Assembly: GCA_947585425.1 (NCBI GenBank)
Contig: CANPWZ010000057.1
Span: 1 to 57,335 of the forward strand
Direction: 5' to 3'
DNA: 57,335 nt
DNA from: an uncultured Oscillospiraceae bacterium
Lineage (GTDB): Bacteria; Bacillota; Clostridia; Oscillospirales; Oscillospiraceae
The stretch's first letter is position 1, and the number at the start of each line of letters is the position of its first letter. A program made the translations under genes and the position numbers. The notes under the pieces were generated by a model that made no database searches, was not told the DNA's origin, and saw only the letters and a program-made list of their open reading frames with translations. Shown here piece after piece: positions 35,861 through 44,197 of the stretch.

Positions 35861-36184
35861 ATGCCCGAATACCTGAAAGCCCTGCACGAACGGTTCACCA
35901 AAGAGACATCCCAAGCAAAAATCATCCTGCATGAGCGAGACAGAATTCTCACCAGACTACGCAGACAGCTGGGCAGGAGCCAACGGGTCCTGCTGCTCCA
36001 CCTGCTGGACCTGGAGGACGACCTGCGGGACCAGACCTCGCTGTACAGCTTCATCACCGGCATCCGTCTGGCCAGAGGGATCGAACAAGAGCTGGGAGAG
36101 ATGCCGCCCTACTCCTTCGATGGAGAGAACGAGGAACAGGCAAAGCAAAAAAGAGGTGACCCACCGTGCAGAAAAAACTCCTGA
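35861..36184 (+). CDS. DUF6809-like helical protein (IME-B)
   Basis: This 107-aa protein starts MPEYLKALHERFTKETSQ. ATG 35861 follows AAAAGGAGGCGA. Here it overlaps the integrase start by 19 bases, tighter coupling than in IME-A. Confidence 0.6.
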   Translation: MPEYLKALHERFTKETSQAKIILHERDRILTRLRRQLGRSQRVLLLHLLDLEDDLRDQTSLYSFITGIRLARGIEQELGEMPPYSFDGENEEQAKQKRGDPPCRKNS

Positions 36185-37380
36185 CCAACGGCAACGTGTT
36201 CAAGCGCACCGACGGACGCTGGAACGGCGTGATCTGGTACCTGGACGAGCAGGGGGAGCGCAAGCGCAAATCCTTCTGCGGCACATCAAAACCCGAAGTC
36301 AAGGCCAAGATCACCGAATACATCGCGGACTTCAAGCACCAGCTCGCCGTCTCCGATGAATCCAAGGCCAAGTTAGAGGACAGCCTCTCAAACTGGCTCC
36401 GGGTGTTCAAGTTCCCCTCCGTAGAGCGCACCACCTACGACCGGTTGGAATGGACAGCCAACCATCTGGTCTATCCCCTGCTGGGGAACAAGGTAGTAGG
36501 CGACGTCACCTCGGCGGACGTGAAAGCGACGCTCAACCACTGGATGGCCGCAGGCTTCGCCTACACCACCGTGAAGAAGGTCCACAACCTCCTCACAGAC
36601 TACTTCCGCTATCTCGCCCAACAAGAACTCATCAGCAAGAACCCCATGCCAGCAGCGCCCATGATCAAACGGGCGAACTTCCTGGCAGCCCAGGGGAAAG
36701 AGAATCTGCCCACCTTCGAGACGGTGACGACCTTCTCGCCCTCTGAAATCGAGCGGTTCAAGGCTGAAGCTGTGCGGAGATGGGGTAACGGCAAACCGAT
36801 CTACCAGCAATCCGCCGCCTATGTCCTGATGCTGAACACCGGCCTCCGCACCTGTGAGGTGCTTGGCCTGCTGAACAGCGACATCGATCTGGAGCGAAAA
36901 GTCATCCATCTCCAGCGGGGCGTGAAGGAGATCGCCAAACGCAACGGCGTGGAGGCTGCCGGCGGGATGGAGATGAAGGTGGGCAAGCTCAAGACCACCT
37001 CCAGCAAACGGGACGTGCCTCTGAACCAGGCAGCGGTCAACGCCATTCTGGACCTAAGAGCAGAACGGTACTTCGGAGAGAACGCACCACTGATTGCAGA
37101 CGAAAAGGGCAATTACACCAAACCGGTGAATTTCCGCAAGCGGTACTATCGCATCCTGGATGCCGCCGGGATAGAGCAGAAAGGACTTCATAGCCTCCGC
37201 CATACCTTCGCCACCAACCTGGTGAACGGGATGAAGCAGTCCGACGGGACCATCAAATCCCTGTCACCCCGGCAGGTGGCAGACCTCCTGGGCCATTCCA
37301 CCTCTGAGATCACCGAACTCTACTATGTGCGTAAAGACACCGCCCGTCTGGCCGGGATCACAGCGGGATTTGAGTTGTGA
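36166..37380 (+). CDS. int: tyrosine recombinase (integrase) of IME-B
   Basis: This 404-aa protein with GTG start 36166 (AGAGGTGACC upstream) has the complete catalytic set (TGLRTCEVL, KTTSSKRDV, HSLRHTFATN, LLGHSTSEIT, ELYYVRKDT). It is highly similar to the A and C enzymes, consistent with use of the same tRNA-Trp site. Its right-hand att is interrupted by the serine-recombinase cassette, which may hinder excision of IME-B. Confidence 0.92.
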   Translation: MQKKLLTNGNVFKRTDGRWNGVIWYLDEQGERKRKSFCGTSKPEVKAKITEYIADFKHQLAVSDESKAKLEDSLSNWLRVFKFPSVERTTYDRLEWTANHLVYPLLGNKVVGDVTSADVKATLNHWMAAGFAYTTVKKVHNLLTDYFRYLAQQELISKNPMPAAPMIKRANFLAAQGKENLPTFETVTTFSPSEIERFKAEAVRRWGNGKPIYQQSAAYVLMLNTGLRTCEVLGLLNSDIDLERKVIHLQRGVKEIAKRNGVEAAGGMEMKVGKLKTTSSKRDVPLNQAAVNAILDLRAERYFGENAPLIADEKGNYTKPVNFRKRYYRILDAAGIEQKGLHSLRHTFATNLVNGMKQSDGTIKSLSPRQVADLLGHSTSEITELYYVRKDTARLAGITAGFEL

Positions 37381-37457
37381 ACCTGCAAAAATTACCCTGC
37401 CTAAAACAGTCAAGCCATTCAGCGGCCCAAAAATTGAGTCACATGATCAAAGAAAAC

Positions 37458-37491
37458 GCCCCTCTGGTCAGAACCCACCGACCAGAGGGGC
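37458..37491 (+). terminator. hairpin after integrase B
   Basis: A stem GCCCCTCTGGT/ACCAGAGGGGC is identical in IME-C (56651-56684). There is no clear T tract. The minus-strand recombinase frame ends within this stem. Confidence 0.5.
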
Positions 37492-39144
37492 CGAAAACTT
37501 TGATGCTATTTTGGTGCTGTACTCAACGGAACGGGGTGGGATCGTTGACGCCAGACAGCACGATTTGAGCATCATTCGGGCATCAGACTCGGTCTGCCGG
37601 AAAGCATCCTGCCGAAAAAGTACCGAAAAAGCTCCGAAGTCAGGTGACTTCGGAGCTTTTGATGGCAGAGTTAAGCAATCCAAATCCGAACCGGTTTCCT
37701 CCCCTGCCAGAGCCGCGTCCAGCTCGGCAAGGGTGATTGTCGTGGTGCCCTCCTTGTAGTTGAAGGTGATCACCATCTTATCGTCGTACAAGAAAATCGC
37801 GTTGATGAACGTGTCGATCAGCATTTTGCGGTGGGACTTCTGCCGCACGTCCAGCTTGCGGAAACGGTGCAGCCAGAACATCATGAATTCGGCGCTAATC
37901 TTGGGCTTCGCCAGTTTCTCGCAGTCGATGCGCACCTCCAATTCCTCTTTCGTTTTCTCCAACTCTTCCAGCCGCCCCTTGGTGGACTTGGTGAGGATAC
38001 CCTGCTGGATGGCGTTGAGCATATTCTGGATGGCAGTTTCCGTCTCCCGGAGCTGCTTCTCATAAAGGGGCAGGTCTGTATTCTCCCTGTCCTGCAAGTC
38101 CATCAACATGGAGACGATAGCTTCAAGCACAGCATCGTTATTGAGCATCTTCATCGTCTCGTTGACCACCAGATCTTCGATCCATTCTTTCCTGACCGGC
38201 TTCTTGTGGCAGCTCGTCCGCTTCTTCTTTACGGACATACACTTGTAGTAGCGGTGGACGCTCCCGGTGTGGCTTGTCCCGCTCTCGCCGCAGAGATAGG
38301 CCCCACAGTAGCCGCAGAACAACTTGGTGGTCAGCAGATAATCGTCCTCGGCCTTGTGACGGGCCGGGGCCCTTTTGTTTTTCGCCATTCTCTCCTGCAC
38401 CCGGTCAAAGAGGTCTTGCGGAACGATGGCGGGGATGCCTCCCGGCACGACAATATCCCGGTAGGTATACTCCCCGATGTAACGGCGATTTTTCAAAAGA
38501 TGCTGGACGCTGTTATAGGTCACAGGGTGTCCCCATGCGCTTTTCACGCCCTGCTCATTGAGCCAGTCCCGGATCTCCTTCATGGTGGCTCCTTCGTCAT
38601 ATTTTTGAAAAGCCTCCCGCACAAAGGGAGCGGTCAAGGGATCAACTTGGAAATACTGGTCGCTGTCGATCTGATAGCCGATGGGAAGCGTCCCACCGTT
38701 GTATTTGGTTTTCAACGCGTTCTCCGTCATACCCCGGACGACCTTTTCGGAAAGATCGGCGGAGTAATATTCGGCGTAGCCCTCCAGCACACTTTCCAGG
38801 ATGATCCCTTCGGCCCCGTCGGAGATGACCTCGGTGGCGGACACCACCTTCACGCCGTTCTTTTTCAGCGTAGCTTTGTACCGGGCGCTGTCATATCGGT
38901 TCCGGGCAAAGCGATCCAGCTTCCAGACGATGACCATATCGAACAGCCGCTTGCCGCTGTCCTTGACCATGTTCTGAAACTCCGGGCGGTTGTCCGTCCT
39001 GGCAGAGAAAGCCCGGTCGATATAGTGCCGCAGGATGGTGATCCCGTTCTTTTCAGCAAAGGCGGTACACTCCCGGATCTGTCCCTCGATGCTTTCCTCC
39101 CGCTGATTGTCGGAGGAATAGCGGGCGTAGATGACTGCCTTCAC
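37468..39144 (-). CDS. large serine recombinase of the nested cassette
   Basis: This 558-aa serine recombinase has the catalytic Ser in YARYSSDNQ (10-11), a resolvase-type domain to about 140 and a Recombinase domain (about 160-260). A zinc ribbon (LFCGYCGAYLCGE, then KCM and SCHKK) and a coiled coil (about 345-420) follow. ATG 39144 overlaps the stop of the HTH gene. The TGGCAG target repeat lies inside the frame, at codons 493-494. The last 64 residues, starting SKAPKSPDFG, are therefore encoded by the host IME-B right end. In a circular cassette the frame would instead run into the cassette's other end, ending after 37 different residues with a basic tail (RGPRKKRHPL), 531 aa in total. Confidence 0.85.
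   Translation of the reverse strand: MKAVIYARYSSDNQREESIEGQIRECTAFAEKNGITILRHYIDRAFSARTDNRPEFQNMVKDSGKRLFDMVIVWKLDRFARNRYDSARYKATLKKNGVKVVSATEVISDGAEGIILESVLEGYAEYYSADLSEKVVRGMTENALKTKYNGGTLPIGYQIDSDQYFQVDPLTAPFVREAFQKYDEGATMKEIRDWLNEQGVKSAWGHPVTYNSVQHLLKNRRYIGEYTYRDIVVPGGIPAIVPQDLFDRVQERMAKNKRAPARHKAEDDYLLTTKLFCGYCGAYLCGESGTSHTGSVHRYYKCMSVKKKRTSCHKKPVRKEWIEDLVVNETMKMLNNDAVLEAIVSMLMDLQDRENTDLPLYEKQLRETETAIQNMLNAIQQGILTKSTKGRLEELEKTKEELEVRIDCEKLAKPKISAEFMMFWLHRFRKLDVRQKSHRKMLIDTFINAIFLYDDKMVITFNYKEGTTTITLAELDAALAGEETGSDLDCLTLPSKAPKSPDFGAFSVLFRQDAFRQTESDARMMLKSCCLASTIPPRSVEYSTKIASKFSAPLVGGF
37630..37657 (+). other. att-proximal hairpin of IME-B
   Basis: AGCTCCGAAGT/ACTTCGGAGCT is a stem equivalent to the one before att1 (20641-20670) and tRNA-Trp (56822-56851). 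One base pair differs on both sides, so pairing is kept. Confidence 0.6.
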
Positions 39145-39497
39145 TGTGCGTCCTCCCGCATCATCCGCTTCAAAGTTTCCTTCAATCTCTCGTTCATGGG
39201 GGAGCCAGGGTCAAAGCACATCTCGATAAATTTGTCCATCTCGGGGTAGCTCTTTTCCACCTTGGGCTTGGCCTCAAACCGTATCCCGTGGGGGTCGTCG
39301 GTGCGACCGAAAATGTAATCCAGGGACACGTCAAAGTAGTCCGCATACTTGACGAGCAGCTCGGCAGGGACGCCAGCCTCGCCGCTCTCATAGCGGACAA
39401 TGCTGGACTGGCCCGCGCCAAAGGTTTTTGCCAGCCGCGCCTGGGACAGTCCCACGCTTTCCCGCAGGGACTTCAATCTCTTTCCGACGATTTTCAT
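39141..39497 (-). CDS. XRE-family repressor-like protein of the nested cassette
   Basis: This 118-aa protein has an N-terminal helix-turn-helix (RLKSLRESVGLSQARLAKTF, then QSSIVRYESGE) and an acidic helical tail. ATG 39497 follows AGGAGGTG. It overlaps the recombinase start (ATGA), so it probably controls its own transcript and hence excision. The upstream region 39500-39600 contains AT-rich promoter-like sequence (CAGTATAGC). Confidence 0.8.
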   Translation of the reverse strand: MKIVGKRLKSLRESVGLSQARLAKTFGAGQSSIVRYESGEAGVPAELLVKYADYFDVSLDYIFGRTDDPHGIRFEAKPKVEKSYPEMDKFIEMCFDPGSPMNERLKETLKRMMREDAQ

Positions 39498-39644
39498 TGC
39501 AGCACCTCCTGTCACTGAGGACAGTATAGCAAATATCGGCCCCAATGTCAATCCTAAATTAACATAACATAATAATCAGAAAACAGGATAACGTATAATT
39601 AGCAAGCAGGGCATCTGTGGACACAGATGCAAAAAACGTGTTAT

Positions 39645-39740
39645 TTCCGGCAGGCCGGGAATGACACGTTTTGCTTGATGGGGAAGATTCCCCATACCCC
39701 TCGGACAGCGTTTCACGCTGGCTGCGGCCCTGCGGGCCTT
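39645..39740 (+). other. oriT-like sequence in the nested cassette
   Basis: CGGGAATGACACGTTTTGC resembles CGGGAATGACAAGTTTCGC of the three IME oriT-like blocks. It is followed by TTTCACGCTGGC and GCGGGCC as in those blocks. A hairpin (39611-39630, GCATCTGTG/CACAGATGC) precedes it. No relaxase gene is in the cassette. Confidence 0.45.
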
Positions 39741-39772
39741 ATGAAAAAATGCGGGTAGTTGAGAGGACACGG

Positions 39773-39853
39773 ATGAAAAAAGAGAAGCGGGATCTGCTGA
39801 TCTGTGAGATCGATTTGAAGTGTCTCCTGGGTCTGGACGAACACAAAAAGTGA
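39773..39853 (+). CDS. possible 26-aa protein after the oriT-like block
   Basis: MKKEKRDLLICEIDLKCLLG and six further residues, with GAGAGGA upstream. It could be a remnant of a mobilisation gene. Very little can be said. The interval 39854-39983 holds nothing recognisable. Confidence 0.25.
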   Translation: MKKEKRDLLICEIDLKCLLGLDEHKK

Positions 39854-39983
39854 AAGTCCGTATGTATTCGTATCCAGTTGTAGCCTTACGCCAAAATGGT
39901 GCGTTTGGGGAAAATAGCGCCCAAGTTTTTACGCTTGGACGCTGTGATTGAATCTCTTATGCAGTTAGCAACTCCCTGGCAAA

Positions 39984-40409
39984 CTATTCACCAATGCCAA
40001 CGCTAAAACAATCACTGTATGGCTCTAACACTTTTGAAATAAAGGAAACATCATCATCTGCTCCGCTTAGATATATTTCCGTGCCATAATGTTCACTGCT
40101 AAAGATGCGTGATTTGTGGTAGACGTTGATTGTAAAGTACTTCGTCATTTTATTGTATATGCCTTTATCCGTAGGTTCCTCGGCTAACAGTTCTGCAAGC
40201 AAATGGGGAGTGACCGTCCCTTTGACAGAAACCTCGTACCCATCTTCCAAAGGCGCTCCATACATAGTCGCCCGACTTATTTCAACCGTTTCTTCTTTCC
40301 AGCAGCGAATCTCCATTTCATCGCCCACATTGGCAAAATGTCGAATCAGTTCCCTCCACCATTCGGATGAAACGGAACGATCTACCATATCAACATGAAT
40401 CCAACCCAT
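39984..40409 (-). CDS. unknown 141-aa protein
   Basis: This acidic, AT-rich gene starts at ATG 40409 (GGAGAGGTGTAG upstream). It begins GWIHVDMVDRSVSSEWW and has no membrane segment or known motif. Size, acidity and a mixed alpha/beta profile are reminiscent of immunity-type proteins, but that is a guess. It is monocistronic within the cassette cargo. Confidence 0.55.
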   Translation of the reverse strand: MGWIHVDMVDRSVSSEWWRELIRHFANVGDEMEIRCWKEETVEISRATMYGAPLEDGYEVSVKGTVTPHLLAELLAEEPTDKGIYNKMTKYFTINVYHKSRIFSSEHYGTEIYLSGADDDVSFISKVLEPYSDCFSVGIGE

Positions 40410-40590
40410 ACTACACCTCTCCAAATTCCCATTGAATGCTCCTAAAGTTTAGAAGCGGTTTTCTGAAGAATGTACACTTCCTAATATAAGTTGTTTCTAA
40501 AATGTTAAACTTTTCATGAATCATCATCTCCTATGGCTCTACACCAGCATTGTGATGAAATCTACCTCTGCCTGATCGAGATGAAGCATT

Positions 40591-41211
40591 TCATTTCGTT
40601 AATTTGCGGTTCATAAATTTTGGGTTGATATACAAGATATAAACTAACGTGGCGGCAAGGATGATAACCATACCAACGAATCCCATTTCAAAACGGATCG
40701 TAAGCAAAGCGATTCCTGTCTGTACACAGCAATAGATCAGTTCTATCTTTACATTTTTTCGCCTTTGAATCACATCCGTTTCATACAGGTGGTTGGCGGA
40801 CATCCAAATGGACGCCAGCAGCAATAATAAAAGGCCAAAGAAAAACTCACCTCTGTACAGCCCCTTGTTTTGATCATCCGCATGACGAAACTGGTATATT
40901 GCCTGTGTAACGGCAAAAAGGAAAGCCGCCTGCATTATAATCGCAATTCTTGTGAGATTGGTGCGAAGAATCGGATTCGGCTTCTTTTTTTCAGAGGCCT
41001 TTTCTGATGGGTACTTATTCGGTTCGACAAGCTCCGATAATCCAATCTCAAAAACATTCGCCAATTCAACGAGATTACTCGCCGTCGGTTCGGATTGGCC
41101 CGTTTCCCATTTTGAAACTGCCTGACGGCTTACTCCTAACTTCTCTGCAACATATTCCTGAGACAGTTTAAGTTCTTCCCGTTTTTTTCTTATGTTTTCA
41201 CCCAAACTCAT
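40591..41211 (-). CDS. membrane-anchored XRE-type regulator
   Basis: This 206-aa protein has an N-terminal HTH (LSQEYVAEKLGVSRQAVSKW), a linker rich in Lys and Ser, then about four hydrophobic segments (near 95-112, 125-140, 155-172 and 175-192). This layout is common in Firmicutes membrane-tethered regulators. ATG 41211. The palindrome at 41258 is a possible binding site. The gap 40425-40590 contains only AT-rich non-coding sequence. Confidence 0.75.
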   Translation of the reverse strand: MSLGENIRKKREELKLSQEYVAEKLGVSRQAVSKWETGQSEPTASNLVELANVFEIGLSELVEPNKYPSEKASEKKKPNPILRTNLTRIAIIMQAAFLFAVTQAIYQFRHADDQNKGLYRGEFFFGLLLLLLASIWMSANHLYETDVIQRRKNVKIELIYCCVQTGIALLTIRFEMGFVGMVIILAATLVYILYINPKFMNRKLTK

Positions 41212-41257
41212 ATTTGAAACCTCCTATGCCATTGATGCTCCCATTATACCAAAAAGC

Positions 41258-41279
41258 ATAGTTGCACTCCACCAACTAT
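41258..41279. promoter_or_regulatory. palindromic operator candidate upstream of the XRE gene
   Basis: ATAGTTG and CAACTAT flank an 8-base centre. A -10-like TATAAT on the minus strand (ATTATA, 41243-41248) lies between it and the gene. Confidence 0.5.
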
Positions 41280-41567
41280 ATGTCAACTGACAGTTGCAAA
41301 CCGATTTATCCGTAATAGTTCTTCACAAAGACCAATTATCAGCCAGTCGTTCATTCAATACCATGCATTATACACCCGAATTGTGAAGAAATCTACTATC
41401 CGTTAAGCCGGTTAATCGAATTTTTTCCTTACAATTCTGCCTATGCCGAAAACGCGGCTTCTGAGCCGTGTTTGATGCCGGGAAACAAGGAGGGCAGTAT
41501 CCTGACCCACCCGCAAGTTTCCCGTGTCTGAAAATGGGGTAGTGATTCCTGTTTCAGAGGCTTAAAC

Positions 41568-41613
41568 GCCCCTAAAAGCAAATGCTTCGGCGTATGCTTT
41601 TTGGGGCTTTTTT
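41568..41613 (+). terminator. long hairpin with T tract
   Basis: GCCCC-TAAAAGCA pairs with TGCTTTTT-GGGGC around a TTCG-containing loop, followed by TTTTTT. A second perfect palindrome ATTTTCGGTAGC/GCTACCGAAAAT follows at 41636-41660. The rest of 41280-41837 holds no recognisable gene. Confidence 0.6.
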
Positions 41614-41837
41614 CTCGTCTCTCTATGCCGCCGGCATTTTCGGTAGCCGCTACCGAAAATACTTGAAACAGTTGAAATCAGGGCTTTCCTCGCCCTCCCT
41701 CAAAGGCTTGACACCCCATATCCCCCATGCTAAAATATAATTACAAAGACACAAGACACCTACAACAGATCCCACAAGCCCCTCTATGACTTATGGGCGG
41801 ATCGGGTCTGTCATTTATTTTTCAGCAGAAAGGGGGC

Positions 41838-42023
41838 GTGCCTTTGGGGAGAAGAAAGAAGCTCATCAACCACACCGACATCCCGCAGCATGAGATCGAG
41901 AAGATCGCACGGTGCATCCTGCCGGACATCTATGCCTATTACGAGAGCGAAGAAGGGCAGAGGGCGTTTGCAGAGTGGAAAGCTCAGCGGGGACAGGTTC
42001 AGACACAAGACAACGATACTTAG
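41838..42023 (+). CDS. 61-aa protein typical of Clostridia mobile elements
   Basis: It starts at GTG 41838 after AGAAAGGGGG and contains HEIEKIARCILPDIYAYYES followed by EEGQRAFAEW, with no membrane segment. Similar short proteins are frequent near conjugative and mobilizable elements of gut Clostridia; function unknown. An in-frame ATG at 41793 lacks a ribosome site. Confidence 0.55.
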   Translation: MPLGRRKKLINHTDIPQHEIEKIARCILPDIYAYYESEEGQRAFAEWKAQRGQVQTQDNDT

Positions 42024-42069
42024 CTTCATAGGGCAACGGCAGCAGCGGTTGCCCCTTACATAGAGAAAG

Positions 42070-42102
42070 TGGTGCGGGTCAAAATGACCCGCACCATTTT
42101 CT
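42070..42102 (+). terminator. terminator after the 61-aa gene
   Basis: A perfect 12-bp stem TGGTGCGGGTCA/TGACCCGCACCA is followed by TTTTCT. A weaker hairpin (GGGCAAC/GTTGCCC) precedes it at 42030. Confidence 0.8.
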
Positions 42103-42173
42103 CATATTTCAAAGGGGATGTCTTTTCTTCCTTGGGCCTCTCGTTTTACGTTCAGGCTTATCAAAGAAAACCA

Positions 42174-42213
42174 AAAATCCGAACCCATCTCCAACGGGAA
42201 ACGGGTTCGGATT
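42174..42213. repeat. hairpin at the right end of the nested cassette
   Basis: AATCCGAACCC/GGGTTCGGATT forms a stem. One arm also pairs with the cassette's left end (37677-37699), so it is probably part of the recombinase recognition site. Confidence 0.5.
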
Positions 42214-42222
42214 ATATGGATT

Positions 42223-42267
42223 TGGCAGGGGCAGAAGGATTCGAACCCTCGGCACTCGGTTTTGGAG
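42223..42267 (+). repeat. att2: tRNA-Trp 3'-end duplication, IME-B/IME-C junction
   Basis: These 45 bases are identical to att1 and to the tRNA-Trp gene. The first six bases double as the right TGGCAG of the nested cassette. The left end of IME-C starts at 42268. Confidence 0.92.
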
Positions 42268-42505
42268 TGGCTGTTGGAAAATTCCTGCGGCGGGGAACTT
42301 GCTGCTCGGTTCGGGCAGTTGCGAAAAGAGAGCAACTTTACTTCTCTGTGATTGATGCTTTTTTGATGCTGTTACCCCTTTTGGTGAAGGATCAACCACC
42401 ACAAATGTTCATCATAGTCCCGCTCCCCGGAGGCACCACCAGCACGATTTCTGAGAACTCCTGTCGGGAATAACTCAAGGCCGCACAAGACAGCAAAATA
42501 AAAAG

Positions 42506-42534
42506 TTGACGTGGCTGTGTACCACCGATATACT
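42506..42534 (+). promoter_or_regulatory. promoter of the sigma-54 activator gene
   Basis: TTGACG (42506-42511) and TATACT (42529-42534) have a 17-base spacer. This rules out the in-frame GTG at 42511 as a start. Confidence 0.65.
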
Positions 42535-42585
42535 TATCATAAGAACCTGCCTTGTGCATTTGAATTGGATTTGGCGGTGAAGACA

Positions 42586-43962
42586 ATGCTGAATGAAATA
42601 CTCTCCGATGAAGTGAAAGCCATATTCGACGCCATGCGGGAGGGCGTCAACATCATCGACGCGGAGGGCCGGATCGTATTCGCCAACCGGCGGTATCTGG
42701 ACTTCCTGGACACCACCGCCGAGACCATCGTGGGCCGGCCGCTGAAAGAAGTCCGCCCCGGCGCCCGGCTGCCCGAGGTGCTCCGCACCGGCAAGCCCAT
42801 CCTCCACGCCCCACGGCAGGAGACGGAGGACATCTATTTCGTCAATATGTACCCCATTTCCATGAATGGCGCCATCGTTGGCGGCCTGTCCATGGTCGCC
42901 TTCAAGGACGACGCCTTCGACTTCCGGGAGGAGCTGGAGCGGTATGAGCGGCGGAGCAAACAGGTGCTGTACCGCATCAACAAGAACAACGCCGCCCATT
43001 ACACCTTCGACTCCATCGTCGCCGTAGGAGAAAACGTGAAAGCGGTGAAAGCCCTGGCCCAGCGGGCCGCCGTGACCGACGCGCCGGTGCTGCTGGCGTC
43101 CGAGAGCGGCACCGGCAAGGAGCTGTACGCCCAGGCCATCCACAACGCCAGCACCCGCCGGGGCGAGGTGTTCGTGGCGGTCAACTGCGCCAATTTCAAC
43201 GCGGGCATGATGGATTCGGAGCTGTTCGGCTACGTGGAGGGGGCTTTCACCGGAGCAAAGAAGGGGGGCAAGATCGGTCTGTTCGAGGCGGCCAACGGCG
43301 GCACCCTGTTCCTGGACGAGGTGTCCGAGATGGACATGGGCCTCCAGGCCAAGTTGCTCCGCGTCATCCAGGAGGGCCGGTTCCGGCCGGTGGGCGGCGT
43401 GGAGGAGATCTCCTCCGACGTGCGTGTCATCGCCGCCTCCAACGCCGATCTGCGGCAGTATATCGACACGGGCCGGTTCCGCCGGGACCTGTACTACCGG
43501 CTGTCCACCTTCCAGATCAGGATACCGCCCCTGCGGGAACGGGTGCGGGATATCCCCGCCCTGGTGGAGGTCACCCTGGCGGACCTGTCCATCAAGCTGA
43601 AGCGGTCGGTGGACATCACCCCGGAGGCGGTGGCCGCCCTGATGGAGCACGACTGGCCGGGCAATGTGCGGGAACTACGCAACGTGCTGGAGGCGTCGGT
43701 ATACCTGTCGGAGAACGGCCATATCACCCGGGAGGCGCTGCCCAGCCACATCCTTTGGGGAGGGGCGGAGAAGGGCCTGCCCCTGTCCCAGCGGGTGCGG
43801 ACCTTTGAGCGGGAGGAGATCGGCAAGCTGCTGGCCCGGTACGGCTCCGGCCTGGAGGGCAAGAAGCGTGCCGCCGCCGAGCTGGGCATCTCGCTGGCCA
43901 CCCTCTACAACAAGCTGGGAGAATCCGGTTCTAAAATCCAAGAATCCAGTTCTAAAATATAA
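42586..43962 (+). CDS. sigma-54-dependent enhancer-binding activator (PAS-AAA-Fis)
   Basis: This 458-aa activator remodels RNA polymerase-sigma-54. Residues about 10-120 form a PAS-like sensor (AIFDAMREGVNIIDAEGRIVF in parts, then YFVNMYPI). The AAA+ core has Walker A SESGTGKE, the sigma-54 contact loop GAFTGAKKGG and Walker B GGTLFLDEV. The C-terminus has a Fis-type HTH (KKRAAAELGISLATLYNKL). ATG 42586 with GGCGGTGA upstream is chosen. No phosphoreceiver domain is present, so it probably senses a small molecule directly. It lies directly upstream of the sigma-54 promoter it likely controls. Confidence 0.88.
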   Translation: MLNEILSDEVKAIFDAMREGVNIIDAEGRIVFANRRYLDFLDTTAETIVGRPLKEVRPGARLPEVLRTGKPILHAPRQETEDIYFVNMYPISMNGAIVGGLSMVAFKDDAFDFREELERYERRSKQVLYRINKNNAAHYTFDSIVAVGENVKAVKALAQRAAVTDAPVLLASESGTGKELYAQAIHNASTRRGEVFVAVNCANFNAGMMDSELFGYVEGAFTGAKKGGKIGLFEAANGGTLFLDEVSEMDMGLQAKLLRVIQEGRFRPVGGVEEISSDVRVIAASNADLRQYIDTGRFRRDLYYRLSTFQIRIPPLRERVRDIPALVEVTLADLSIKLKRSVDITPEAVAALMEHDWPGNVRELRNVLEASVYLSENGHITREALPSHILWGGAEKGLPLSQRVRTFEREEIGKLLARYGSGLEGKKRAAAELGISLATLYNKLGESGSKIQESSSKI

Positions 43963-44038
43963 GAATCGGCATGACACAAGGGCTGGCAGGCCGAATTTGT
44001 CCGCTTTTCAGCAAATCCATTTCTAAGAATATAGAACC
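43929..44038 (+). promoter_or_regulatory. three palindromic upstream activator sites
   Basis: TTCTAAAATCCAAGAA (near 43929), TTCTAAAATATAAGAA (near 43950) and TTCTAAGAATATAGAA (near 44021) share the form TTCT-N7/8-AGAA. They lie about 85-190 bases upstream of the -24/-12 promoter, the normal distance for enhancer sites. The first two overlap the last codons of the activator gene (repeated SSSKI/SGSKI). Confidence 0.6.
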
Positions 44039-44121
44039 CCCTTTGCTCCACCTGAACCCGTCCCTCGCCCAAACCCATTGCCGTCCGGGCGCTTTGTGAA
44101 AATCCCCTCTTTCAAAAAAGT

Positions 44122-44137
44122 TGGCACGCTGTTTGCT
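44122..44137 (+). promoter_or_regulatory. sigma-54 (-24/-12) promoter
   Basis: TGGCAC-N5-TTGCT matches the sigma-54 consensus exactly, with GG and GC at the required 10-base interval. It lies 60 bases upstream of the transporter gene. Confidence 0.85.
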
Positions 44138-44197
44138 TATAATTTTGGTGAGAGCAGACACGATCGGCTCAATTAAGAAAGAGGAGGAATCAATCGT

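Larger units (their letters stand above)
37663..42228 (-). mobile_element. serine-recombinase integrative cassette nested in IME-B att
   Basis: This cassette of about 4.56 kb is flanked by the direct repeat TGGCAG (37663-37668 and 42223-42228) and by imperfect inverted repeats inside it (37677-37699 against 42197-42222, core AATCCGAACC/GGTTCGGATT). It separates the IME-B right-end hairpin from the rest of its att. It carries a serine recombinase, two HTH regulators, three small proteins and an oriT-like sequence, but no relaxase. Confidence 0.75.
20720..42267 (+). mobile_element. IME-B, tRNA-Trp-associated integrative mobilizable element
   Basis: The element is bounded by att1 and att2. It carries the kinase/UPF1-like helicase operon, the SEL1 and membrane protein genes, the complete mobilisation and integration module, and a nested serine-recombinase cassette inserted in its right att. 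Total about 21.5 kb, of which 4.6 kb is the nested cassette. Confidence 0.85.

Noticed and set aside
37669-42222. Interpretation of the region left of att2 as the native right end of IME-B
   Set aside because: The native right-end hairpin is at 37630-37657. The bases directly before att2 differ from the other two right ends and instead pair with the left end of the nested cassette.
42268-43962. Start of the activator gene at GTG 42511
   Set aside because: The codon overlaps the -35 hexamer of a well-formed promoter. ATG 42586 has a ribosome site and begins the PAS-like domain.
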